This document shows, piece by piece, positions 1 through 5,808 of a stretch of 12,753 bases of DNA. Both the position numbers and the translations under genes were made by a program. A model generated the notes under the pieces. It saw only the letters and a list, made by a program, of their open reading frames with translations, did not search any database and was not told the DNA's origin. The stretch's first letter is position 1. Every line of letters starts with the position of its first letter. The DNA lies in contig JAFGTA010000064.1 of assembly GCA_016934355.1 (NCBI GenBank), positions 1 through 12,753 of the forward strand, given 5' to 3'. The DNA comes from Candidatus Bathyarchaeota archaeon. Its GTDB lineage: Archaea; Thermoproteota; Bathyarchaeia; TCS64.

Positions 1-804
1 CACCACCTTATTGGCGGCCGAGGAGGAGTACCTGCCCGCTACGCCTATGGACAGCGGGTGCGCGTCGGGTATGGCGCCTTTCCCGCTGAGGGTGGTGGCG
101 ACTGGCGTGAAGAGGCGCTCGGCTAACTCGATGACCTCACCCCATGCCCTGGATATGATCACACCGCCGCCGGCCACTATTACTGGGCGCTCGGCCCCGG
201 CGAGGGCCTCGGCGACCGCCTTGACGCTTGCCGGGTCCGGGCGGGGCCTGTCCGTGGGGTACGCGTTGTGCCCCGGGTCTGCGGGCGGCTCAGGGGTGTC
301 GGCCTCGTCGTTGGCGGCGTCGTAGTGGAGGTTGATGTGGACGGGGCCGGGGCAGCCGCTGGTGGCCACTGTGAACGCGTTCCGGGTGATCTCGGCGGCC
401 CTGTCCGCCCTGTATATCTGGGCGTTCCACTTGGTGGTGGGCTCGAAGAGGGGCATCTCGTCCAGCTCCTGGTACTGGTACCTGTAGAGGTCTGGCACGC
501 TGGTGGAGCCGGTGAGTGCTATGACCGGGGTGCACGTCCAGTACGCCTCGGATACGCCGGCTGCGAGGTTGATGGCGCCTGGCCCGGCCTGACCGTAGCA
601 GACGCTGGGCCTGTAGCTTACACGCGAGTAGCCGTCGGCCATGTAGGCGGCGGCCTTCTCGCTGCGGGCGAGGACGAGGTCTATGCCGGCGTCCTCTATC
701 TCGATGAACAGCGAGATCATTCCGCCTGAGACGTGGAAGAAGTGCTTCACGCCGTGGTTCCTCATGGTCTGGGCTATGGCTTTCGCCCCCGTCATTCGAG
801 CCAT
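1..804 (-). CDS. Thiamine-diphosphate-dependent enzyme, acetolactate synthase family (N-terminal part; 3' end outside window)
   Basis: The minus strand is open from an ATG at 804 to the window edge, giving 268 residues that begin MARMTGAKAIAQTM. The first about 170 residues match the pyrimidine-binding domain of the acetolactate synthase/benzoylformate decarboxylase superfamily: FHVSGGM loop, LARSEKAAAYMADGYSR holding the cofactor-activating glutamate (E49), then CYGQAGPGAINLAAGV. The start of the central domain follows (ERPVIVAGGGV near residue 208). The diphosphate-binding C-terminal domain is outside the window. The usual RHEQGA around the glutamate is RSEKAA here, so classical acetolactate synthase activity is not assured; a decarboxylase or oxalyl-CoA/sulfopyruvate-type reaction is possible. 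No strong Shine-Dalgarno is seen. A second in-frame ATG lies at 795. The gene is divergent from the M20 peptidase and has a perfect inverted repeat 10 bases upstream of its start. Confidence 0.88.
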   Translation of the reverse strand, partial: MARMTGAKAIAQTMRNHGVKHFFHVSGGMISLFIEIEDAGIDLVLARSEKAAAYMADGYSRVSYRPSVCYGQAGPGAINLAAGVSEAYWTCTPVIALTGSTSVPDLYRYQYQELDEMPLFEPTTKWNAQIYRADRAAEITRNAFTVATSGCPGPVHINLHYDAANDEADTPEPPADPGHNAYPTDRPRPDPASVKAVAEALAGAERPVIVAGGGVIISRAWGEVIELAERLFTPVATTLSGKGAIPDAHPLSIGVAGRYSSSAANKVV

Positions 805-813
805 CGTGATCAG

Positions 814-834
814 ATTACCTAATGGTTAGGTAAT
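814..834. promoter_or_regulatory. Perfect inverted repeat (probable operator) upstream of the TPP-enzyme gene
   Basis: ATTACCTAA (814-822), spacer TGG, TTAGGTAAT (826-834) form a perfect 9-bp dyad. It lies 10-30 bases upstream of the minus-strand ATG at 804. An A/T run at 835-845 could serve as its TATA element, so the dyad would cover the transcription start. This position fits a repressor operator. The binding protein is unknown. Confidence 0.6.
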
Positions 835-904
835 GGAAAAAATTTGGCAGTTATACTGTAAAGACGTCACCTAGGCGCCCGTGCAACGCTGAACTTGATA
901 CGTG

Positions 905-912
905 TTTTAAAT
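905..912 (+). promoter_or_regulatory. TATA box for the M20 peptidase gene
   Basis: TTTTAAATA at about 904-912 lies 31-38 bases upstream of the TTG at 943, predicting a transcription start near 935 and a leader of only a few bases. A similar TTAAATA box precedes the regulator gene at 5350. Confidence 0.5.
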
Positions 913-942
913 AGCTTCAGACATTTTATCGCCTGATATTCG

Positions 943-2151
943 TTGTCCATCGAAGAGAGAATACTTGATCACATCGAGTCCGAGAGGGACGAGGTCGTCT
1001 CGTTCATGCAGAAGCTCATCCAGACCCCAAGCGTCACGGGGGAGGAAGCCGAGATCGGCGCCCTCATGGAGAAGGAGTGCAGCAGAGACGGCCTGAACGT
1101 AGACCTCGTGGAGCCCCAGCCGGGCAGGGTGAGCGTCGTGGCCAGTCACACCGGCACAGGCGGCGGCCCACGGATGATGATGTACAGCCACTACGACGTG
1201 GTCCCGCCCGGGGACCCCGACACGTGGAGGCACCCAGCCTTCGGAGCCGAGATACACGACGGCTACATCTGGGGCAGGGGAGCCCAGGACAACAAGATCG
1301 CCACCTGCGGCCTCACCATGGCGTACAGAGCCATCAAGGAACTGGGTATAAAACTCAAGGGCGACATAGTGTTCACCCACGTCGCCGACGAGGAGCGGGG
1401 AGGCCGCTACGGCTTCCAGGAGGTACTCAACAGAGGCTACGGCAACGGCGTGGACTACCTCTTCTACGCCCACGGCGGCGACCCCGACACCATCGGCGTC
1501 GCGGCCAACGGCAGCAGGGGAGCCTCCATCACCGTCAGGGGGAGGGGCGCCCACACGGCGCGGCTGGAGGAGGGCGTCAACGCCATCGCCCACGCCGCCG
1601 GCCTCGTAACAGAGCTGCAGAAGCTAGCCTACCAGGTGAACACCCGGGAGTATCACCTACCCGGCACAGACAGCGTCATGAGGAGCAGGTTCAGCGTCAA
1701 CAGGATAAGCGGCGGAGTCGCCAACAACAACGTCCCTGACACCTGCACCGTCTACGTGGACCGGCGGTACACCCCCGGGGAGACCGAGGAGCAGGTGGAC
1801 GGGGAGTACGAGGAGGCGATCAGGCGGGCCAAGCAGAGTGACCCTGCCCTGGAGGTGGAGTACACAGTACAGCCGGGGAACCTCGTATCCGTCGCGCCGG
1901 CTGACTCTCCCCTCGTGAAAGGTATTCAGAGGGCGGCCGGGCACGTCGGGTACGCCCCCAAGCCCATGGGGGGCAGCCACAGCAGCGACCACGGCTGGTT
2001 CGTCAGGCGCCACGGGAAGCCCTTCGCCAGCTACGGAATCGGCGGCGAGGGAGTCCACTCTGCGAACGAGCGCATCAGGGTCGAGGACGTCATCGCCACC
2101 ACAAAGGTCTACGCCCTCAGCATGATGAACATCCTCGGGGCCGACGAGTAA
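943..2151 (+). CDS. M20 family zinc metallopeptidase (ArgE/DapE/carboxypeptidase G2 type)
   Basis: The 402-residue product has the length and motif order of M20 co-catalytic zinc amidohydrolases: SHYDVVP (ligand H83, catalytic D85), GRGAQDNK (bridging D116), ADEERGG (general base E150 and ligand E151), a probable acidic ligand in HGGDPDT (D180), and the last ligand H372 in GEGVHSANE. The dimerisation (lid) domain runs from about residue 187 to 300 and includes RGRGAHTA (H204). It probably hydrolyses a dipeptide, an N-acyl amino acid or a carbamoyl amino acid in the cytosol; no signal peptide is present. The start is TTG at 943, because a stop (TGA, 934-936) lies just upstream in frame and the next ATG would remove conserved N-terminal sequence. 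With a TATA box at 905-912, the gene is nearly leaderless. A decayed copy of its 3' end is at 3433-3557. Confidence 0.9.
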   Translation: MSIEERILDHIESERDEVVSFMQKLIQTPSVTGEEAEIGALMEKECSRDGLNVDLVEPQPGRVSVVASHTGTGGGPRMMMYSHYDVVPPGDPDTWRHPAFGAEIHDGYIWGRGAQDNKIATCGLTMAYRAIKELGIKLKGDIVFTHVADEERGGRYGFQEVLNRGYGNGVDYLFYAHGGDPDTIGVAANGSRGASITVRGRGAHTARLEEGVNAIAHAAGLVTELQKLAYQVNTREYHLPGTDSVMRSRFSVNRISGGVANNNVPDTCTVYVDRRYTPGETEEQVDGEYEEAIRRAKQSDPALEVEYTVQPGNLVSVAPADSPLVKGIQRAAGHVGYAPKPMGGSHSSDHGWFVRRHGKPFASYGIGGEGVHSANERIRVEDVIATTKVYALSMMNILGADE

Positions 2152-2324
2152 CACCGAGGAACGTTTACGGCGAGCCTCTCTGAGGCCGAACACCCTCCGG
2201 AATATCTGACTGCTAGGCGGTGTTTCCGGGGCGGCCATTTTGGACGCCTCCGCTCCTAGAGTAGGCGGTGAGACGTGTGTAAGACAGGGCGACGTCGGCG
2301 AATACTCATCTTGTGATTGTTTTC

Positions 2325-2462
2325 ATGGATAAATTAATTGACGACGCGGCTTACATGAAGATTTATTCATCCATGCATCTGGTTTATATCCAGAACATAC
2401 TTCGTCTACAAGATATGGGGTTACACGAATACACGCAAAGCGTGCACGGTGTCTACGTGTAA
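2325..2462 (+). CDS. Possible 45-residue small protein (uncertain)
   Basis: An ATG at 2325 opens 45 codons to TAA at 2460-2462; the product begins MDKLIDDAAYMKIYSSMH and ends SVHGVYV. It is plausible as a small helical protein (MKIYSSMHLVYIQNILRL). It has no visible Shine-Dalgarno, and its second half coincides with a nested inverted repeat, so it could equally be a structured untranslated region. I do not recognise it. Confidence 0.2.
   Translation: MDKLIDDAAYMKIYSSMHLVYIQNILRLQDMGLHEYTQSVHGVYV
2421..2462. repeat. Nested inverted repeat (hairpin) upstream of the PH-like gene
   Basis: The outer arms are TTACACG (2421-2427) and CGTGTAA (2456-2462). Inside is CACGC-AAA-GCGTG (2432-2444). Smaller hairpins lie just upstream: ATGAA/TTCAT near 2355-2370 and CTGG/CCAG at 2379-2393. 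It may be a terminator-like or regulatory RNA structure, or a protein-binding site. Confidence 0.35.
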
Positions 2463-2479
2463 ATGACTGCTCCGAACAC

Positions 2480-2487
2480 AGTATAGT
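2480..2487 (+). promoter_or_regulatory. Possible TATA box for the PH-like gene cluster
   Basis: AGTATAGT lies about 41-48 bases upstream of the ATG at 2528, predicting initiation near 2510 and a short leader containing CGGGGT. The match to the other boxes in the window is weaker. Confidence 0.25.
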
Positions 2488-2527
2488 TGATAACGTCGCC
2501 CGCGTCGTTTTACTACGGGGTCCACAC

Positions 2528-2857
2528 ATGGTGGATAAATGGTACGAGTTAGGAACCAAATCCCTCTCTCCGGGAGACAACGTGGTGAAGACCTTCAAGG
2601 GTAGCCTCAACGGCAGAAAGGGCCACTTGATGCTCTCGAAGAAGAAGGCGCTGTTCTTGGAGGAGAAGGGGTTCCTCAGCAAGAGCTACAAGGTGAGCCT
2701 CAACCTCCAGTTCGATAACGTGGATAACGTGTCCAGCTCAGGCAGCCAGGTCGAGATATGCCACAAGAACGGAGCCAAGTACGTCATAGTCCCCGAGGGC
2801 TCAGCGATCGAGGTGGACGGCAAGCTCAGAGAACTAGTCTCGAAGAGCAAGGCGTAG
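2528..2857 (+). CDS. Small PH-like domain protein (hypothetical)
   Basis: The 109-residue soluble protein begins MVDKWYELG. Its run of alternating beta-type segments (KTFKGSLNGRKGHLMLSKKKALFLEEKG, then YKVSLNLQFDNVDNVSS, SQVEICHKNGAKYVIVPEG) and a final helix (AIEVDGKLRELVSKSKA) resemble small prokaryotic PH/GRAM-like folds, in which a barrel is closed by one C-terminal helix. There is no signal peptide, membrane segment or cysteine cluster. ATG at 2528 is preceded by a weak GGGG-containing Shine-Dalgarno. The next gene starts 34 bases downstream with a strong ribosome site, so this is probably the first gene of a three-gene cluster with two cysteine-rich proteins. No enzymatic residues are apparent; a scaffolding or membrane-adaptor role is only a guess from the fold. 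Confidence 0.65.
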   Translation: MVDKWYELGTKSLSPGDNVVKTFKGSLNGRKGHLMLSKKKALFLEEKGFLSKSYKVSLNLQFDNVDNVSSSGSQVEICHKNGAKYVIVPEGSAIEVDGKLRELVSKSKA

Positions 2858-2879
2858 CCTGGTCTCCTCCAACTTGAAC

Positions 2880-2886
2880 GAGGTGA
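2880..2886 (+). promoter_or_regulatory. Strong Shine-Dalgarno deciding the start of the four-cysteine microprotein
   Basis: GAGGTGA ends five bases before the ATG at 2892. It matches the archaeal anti-SD core (CACCUC) and is the main evidence that the 42-codon frame behind it is translated. Confidence 0.7.
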
Positions 2887-2891
2887 AGGCG

Positions 2892-3020
2892 ATGAGTAAG
2901 AGATGCGGCTTGTTCCCCAGCTACCAGACGGACTTGAGCGGAAGATGTGTAAGGTACATAGCGTGTACCATGTCAGAGCACACCAGAGACTCTAAGTGCC
3001 CCGCCAAAGGACAGAAGTAG
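2892..3020 (+). CDS. 42-residue four-cysteine microprotein, putative metal-binding
   Basis: ATG at 2892 follows a near-perfect GAGGTGA with five-base spacing and opens 42 codons ending in TAG. The product begins MSKRCGLFPSYQTDLSG and holds four cysteines (C5, C19, C25, C36) plus H30, in the pattern C-x13-C-x5-C-x10-C, rich in Arg and Lys. Such spacing suits a single zinc or iron-sulfur site. The next gene starts nine bases after the stop and also encodes a cysteine-cluster protein, in the same reading frame, so the two are almost certainly co-translated and may act together. I recognise no family. The protein is too short to be an enzyme; possible roles are a metal carrier, a nucleic-acid-binding knuckle or a partner subunit. 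TAG is the usual stop in this window, so it is read here as a true stop. Confidence 0.7.
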   Translation: MSKRCGLFPSYQTDLSGRCVRYIACTMSEHTRDSKCPAKGQK

Positions 3021-3029
3021 GGCTCCTGC

Positions 3030-3431
3030 ATGGAGCTAGACGGCGGCCGAGGACGCCTTTGCCGTGGTCACGGCTGCAAATCGTGCTGCAGGGATAACCG
3101 GATGGCGCTCGGCCACGTCGACGTGAATAAGATACATAAGCTTGGGTACAGGGATAGGGACTTCATCAGGGTAGCTAGGGGGGAAAGGCTTCTGCTGAAC
3201 CGTGGCGGAGCCTGCGTCTTCCTCGGCGACGATTGGTGCATGATATACCCTGACAGGCCGATGGGGTGCAGGCTGTACCCGCTTGTCTACGACCCGGGGA
3301 CCAGGAGCGCCGTATTGGACCCGGAGTGCCCCCACAGGGCGGAGTTCATGATCATGGAGGGCGACGTGAGGAGGCTGCGGGGCCTGGTTAGGCTGCTCAG
3401 GCGGGAGAAGCGGAAAGAGCTGTTCGGGTAG
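3030..3431 (+). CDS. YkgJ-type cysteine-cluster protein (putative zinc or Fe-S binding)
   Basis: The 133-residue product has the YkgJ/UPF0153 signature: CRGHGCKSCC near the N-terminus (C11, C16, C19, C20), then GGACVFLGDDWCMIYPDRPMGCRLYPL (C62, C70, C80) and LDPECPHR (C100). The I-Y-x-x-R-P-x-x-C-R-x-Y/F-P core is typical. The family is thought to bind zinc or an iron-sulfur cluster; its biochemical role is not settled. The C-terminus is a basic helix (RRLRGLVRLLRREKRKELFG) that could contact RNA, DNA or phospholipid. ATG at 3030 has no clear Shine-Dalgarno, but lies nine bases after the stop of the four-cysteine microprotein and in its frame, so translational coupling is likely. Third gene of the cluster starting at 2528. 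Confidence 0.85.
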   Translation: MELDGGRGRLCRGHGCKSCCRDNRMALGHVDVNKIHKLGYRDRDFIRVARGERLLLNRGGACVFLGDDWCMIYPDRPMGCRLYPLVYDPGTRSAVLDPECPHRAEFMIMEGDVRRLRGLVRLLRREKRKELFG

Positions 3432-3432
3432 G

Positions 3433-3557
3433 GGCTCAGCTTAGTGGGCTTCGCGGATGGTTCACCCCGCCAGCGAACGAATCAGGGTCGAGGGCGTCGT
3501 GCCGCCACAAAGGTACAGCCCCTCAGCGTGGTGAACATCCGGTGAGCCGGCTGGTGA
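3433..3557 (+). pseudogene. Decayed C-terminal fragment of an M20 peptidase
   Basis: This stretch is a diverged copy of the end of the M20 gene at 943-2151. The codons for VHPASERIRVEGV (about 3460-3498) align one for one with VHSANERIRVEDV of the intact gene. After a one-base loss, PLSVVNI aligns with ALSMMNI, and a TGA now sits where the intact gene has a glycine codon. Nucleotide similarity continues through the aligned stop (TGA 3555-3557 against TAA 2149-2151) and a little beyond, and upstream to about 3433. It has no start and carries a frameshift and a premature stop, so it is not functional. It implies that a second M20 gene or a duplicated segment once lay here, directly upstream of the beta-lactamase-family gene. 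Confidence 0.8.
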
Positions 3558-3579
3558 CCCCTAGAGGTCCACGAGGATA

Positions 3580-3612
3580 GTTTTATCAGGTCCGTCACGT
3601 GCGATCTGGTGA
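3580..3612 (+). promoter_or_regulatory. Promoter and ribosome site of the beta-lactamase-family gene
   Basis: GTTTTATC (3580-3587) is a plausible TATA box and predicts initiation at about 3609. GGTGA (3608-3612) lies five bases before the ATG at 3618. The same bases contain an in-frame GTG at 3609, so a leaderless GTG start is a real alternative to the ATG. Confidence 0.45.
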
Positions 3613-3617
3613 GTCTT

Positions 3618-5270
3618 ATGGTTGACAGGAGCGTCGCGGAGGTCATAGAGAGGTTCGTAGAGGCGGAGCTGACTGGGAGGAGGCACGCCGGGTCCGGCGT
3701 CTCCCTCGTAGAGGGGGCGGAGGTGACGTGGGCCAGGGGCTTCGGCCACGCCAACATTGAGAAGGGCGTCGAGGCGACGCCTGACACGGTGTTCAGGTGC
3801 GCCTCGGTGACCAAGCCCGTGGTGACTGTCGGGTTCCTTCAGCTCATGGAGCGGGGGAAGTTCGGGCTGGACGACGAGGTGAACAGCCACCTAGACGTAA
3901 AGATCAGGGACGTGAAGGGCGGTGAGCCGACGATACGGGACCTGATGACTCACAGGAGCGGGATGCCGACCAGGGTGCCTCCTCTCTGGCTCATGGACGA
4001 GGAGCCTCTATCCATGAGGGAGTACATAGGGGAGGCGGCGCGTATGGCATGGCCCCGCGGCGAGCGGTGGGCGTACTGCAACACGGCGTACATGATCATG
4101 GGGTACCTCATCGGGTTGTTCAGCGGTGAGGGCTACGACGAGTATGTAGCCAAGCATGTCCTTGAGCCGCTGGGGATGAAGTCCACAACCTTCACGTTGA
4201 CGTCGGGGATCGAGGGCCGGGTGGCGCAGGGCTACAAGAGGGCGGGCGGCCCCGGTGAGCCGCTGATACCGGTGGCGCCTTACATCCTCGGGACGATGCC
4301 GGAGGACGCGGCTGGTAGCATGTACTCGACCGTGCTGGACCTTGGGCGGTTCGTCTCGATGAACATGAACGGCGGCGCCTACAAGGGCAAGCGTGTGCTC
4401 AAGGAGGAGACGGTCCGCGAGATGCAGAGGCTTCAGGCGCCCTCGGGGCGGTCACGCAGCGGTATGGGGCTGACGTGGTTCCGCAGCGTACACGACGGCA
4501 GGGTGATGCTGAACCACACCGGCGGGCTCCCAGACTACGCGAACAACGTCTGCTTCTACCCTGAGCTTCGTCTCGGGGTGTGCTGGCTGAGCAACACCCA
4601 GGACGGCTCCGGGTGGAGGCCGCCTTCGCCGACTGTGCTGAGGATGGCGCTCGGGCACAAGCCGAGCGCGGACTTCGGCGCGCTTCAGGCGGTCCACGGC
4701 GACTGGGAGCGGGTCGTCGGGGTGTACGGCGACGAGGGTTCGCAGCACGTGGTCAGGTACGTCAACGGGTTCCTGACGCTGGACGGCTCACAGTTCCTTG
4801 AGCGGGTCGACGAGACACGGTTCACTGTGCACGGGCCTTCGAGCGACGGCTACGAGTTCACCGTGGAGTTCGGGGAGGAGCACGCGGAGATGATATGCCT
4901 CGGCACAGGCGAGATGCCGCTGTACGCGCCTGAGCCGCCGGCGGTGGACGAGGAAGCGGATGTCGGTGGCGTGTGGAGGGGCGAGTACTACGACTCGGCC
5001 GGGTTCCACACCGTTGAGATGAATGTAGCGGAGTCAAGCGCCTCTGTCACGGTAGCGGGGCACGAGCCCGCCGAGGTCGAGGGGTACGCCATGGAGGCCG
5101 GCAGGGTATCGGGCAGCTTCTTGTACGTGCTGCCCCCCGAGTACGCGCGGTGGGGGACCCGGGACCAGGTGGAGGTCGGCTTCGAGCTCTACGCGCAGGA
5201 AGGCAAGCTGAAGGGGTTCCTCAGGCCGCCCTCGGGCGCGATCCGCGTCGAACTGGAGAGGGCTGCTTAG
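3618..5270 (+). CDS. Serine beta-lactamase-family hydrolase (class C / S12 type) with C-terminal beta-rich domain
   Basis: The 550-residue product starts MVDRSVAEVIERF. It has the penicillin-recognising catalytic set: SVTK (nucleophile S63, K66), YCN (Y153, N155) and HTG (300-302) in place of KTG, all typical of S12 esterases, D-aminopeptidases and DD-peptidase relatives. HRSGMPTRVPP after the first motif and SMYSTVLDLGRFVSMN before the third are family hallmarks. Residues from about 365 to the end form a separate beta-rich region, like the accessory domains often found after this catalytic fold. No signal peptide or membrane anchor is seen, so a cytosolic amide, ester or D-peptide substrate is more likely than cell-wall peptide, since archaea lack murein. 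GGTGA supports the ATG at 3618; a leaderless GTG at 3609 would add three residues. Codons are strongly G-rich at third positions. Resistance to beta-lactams should not be inferred. Confidence 0.9.
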   Translation: MVDRSVAEVIERFVEAELTGRRHAGSGVSLVEGAEVTWARGFGHANIEKGVEATPDTVFRCASVTKPVVTVGFLQLMERGKFGLDDEVNSHLDVKIRDVKGGEPTIRDLMTHRSGMPTRVPPLWLMDEEPLSMREYIGEAARMAWPRGERWAYCNTAYMIMGYLIGLFSGEGYDEYVAKHVLEPLGMKSTTFTLTSGIEGRVAQGYKRAGGPGEPLIPVAPYILGTMPEDAAGSMYSTVLDLGRFVSMNMNGGAYKGKRVLKEETVREMQRLQAPSGRSRSGMGLTWFRSVHDGRVMLNHTGGLPDYANNVCFYPELRLGVCWLSNTQDGSGWRPPSPTVLRMALGHKPSADFGALQAVHGDWERVVGVYGDEGSQHVVRYVNGFLTLDGSQFLERVDETRFTVHGPSSDGYEFTVEFGEEHAEMICLGTGEMPLYAPEPPAVDEEADVGGVWRGEYYDSAGFHTVEMNVAESSASVTVAGHEPAEVEGYAMEAGRVSGSFLYVLPPEYARWGTRDQVEVGFELYAQEGKLKGFLRPPSGAIRVELERAA

Positions 5271-5283
5271 AAGGAGCCTAATC

Positions 5284-5296
5284 ACTTTTTTCTTTC
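5284..5296 (+). terminator. T-rich terminator after the beta-lactamase-family gene
   Basis: ACTTTTTTCTTTC begins about 14 bases after the TAG at 5270. Pyrimidine/T runs without a stem are the usual archaeal intrinsic termination signal. Confidence 0.5.
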
Positions 5297-5318
5297 CATA
5301 TATTGTGGTTAATTATTC

Positions 5319-5347
5319 TTAAATAGGTCAAATATTTTTAACCTATT
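5319..5347 (+). promoter_or_regulatory. TATA box and overlapping inverted repeat of the winged-helix regulator gene
   Basis: TTAAATA (5319-5325) lies 25-31 bases before the GTG at 5350, ideal for a leaderless transcript. AATAGGT (5322-5328) and ACCTATT (5341-5347) form a 7-bp inverted repeat with a 12-base AT-rich spacer, covering the TATA box and ending two bases before the start codon. This is the layout expected of an autorepressed regulator. Confidence 0.55.
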
Positions 5348-5349
5348 GG

Positions 5350-5676
5350 GTGTGTAGGACGTCGTTCGAGCCTGACGTGAAGGTCATCAAGCTGCTGAAG
5401 GCGCTGGATAACTCGCTGCGACTGAAGATAGTCGAGCTAGTGATCAACTCGTCGCCGGTCTCGTTCTCGGCGATCCACGGGCACCTTGAAGCGCAGACCG
5501 GCCGCGAACTAAACAAGGGTACCATCGCTTACCACCTAGACCTATTGGTCCAGTCAGATGTCCTCAGCAGGGAGCTTGAGAGACGCGGCGAGAGCCGTTC
5601 CTACTCGCGGTACGACATCACGGAGTACGCGGTGGCTAAGCTCAGGGCTCTCGGGCTGCTTGTCCAGGAAGTTTAG
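5350..5676 (+). CDS. ArsR-like winged-helix transcriptional regulator
   Basis: The 108-residue protein is a single winged-helix DNA-binding domain. DVKVIKLLKALDNSLRLKIVELVINS (residues 9-34) is the helix pair typical of archaeal ArsR-like regulators. VSFSAIHGHLEAQTGRELNKGTIAYHLDLLVQSDVL (37-72) supplies the helix-turn-helix with recognition helix around 55-68. The wing is SRELERRGESRSYSRYDIT (73-91), and a terminal helix probably serves dimerisation. There is no cysteine pair for metal sensing and no ligand domain, so the inducer is unknown. GTG at 5350 is chosen because a TTAAATA box sits at the leaderless distance; an internal GTG at 5377 would still keep the HTH. An inverted repeat over its own promoter suggests autoregulation. 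The coiled-coil membrane protein 132 bases downstream may be a target or partner. Confidence 0.82.
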   Translation: MCRTSFEPDVKVIKLLKALDNSLRLKIVELVINSSPVSFSAIHGHLEAQTGRELNKGTIAYHLDLLVQSDVLSRELERRGESRSYSRYDITEYAVAKLRALGLLVQEV

Positions 5677-5808
5677 CTTCAACCGAGTGGATTCCGAGTC
5701 CGCTTAGATGGTTTGATGCACCTGTTATGTTATTCACTGATGGAAAGTCGGTCGAACTTGTGTGGGGTGAGGGGCATCTTTTTCTCTCGCTGTGTACCCG
5801 GTTTATCC

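Larger units (their letters stand above)
2152..2527. other. Intergenic spacer with short repeats and hairpins
   Basis: After the M20 stop there is a short GCCTC-TCT-GAGGC hairpin (2174-2186). The 9-mer TAGGCGGTG occurs twice (2214-2222 and 2262-2270). From about 2320 the sequence becomes more AT-rich and carries a 45-codon open frame and several small hairpins, listed separately. No tRNA or conserved protein domain is recognisable. Confidence 0.5.

Noticed and set aside
1657..2238. Minus-strand frame opposite the end of the M20 gene
   Set aside because: It is antisense to conserved M20 motifs, with no domain or promoter of its own.
3018..3020. TAG as a pyrrolysine or readthrough codon between the two cysteine-rich frames
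   Set aside because: TAG ends 7 of the 10 complete genes here, so it is the ordinary stop in this genome; kept only as a minor possibility in the findings.
3618..5270. Antibiotic-resistance beta-lactamase
   Set aside because: The fold matches, but the third motif is HTG, no export signal is present and the host is archaeal, so a different amide or ester substrate is more likely.
5713..5808. N-terminal extension of the coiled-coil protein from a TTG at 5713
   Set aside because: The extra 32 residues look non-coding and would bury the natural basic-plus-hydrophobic N-terminus that starts at ATG 5809.
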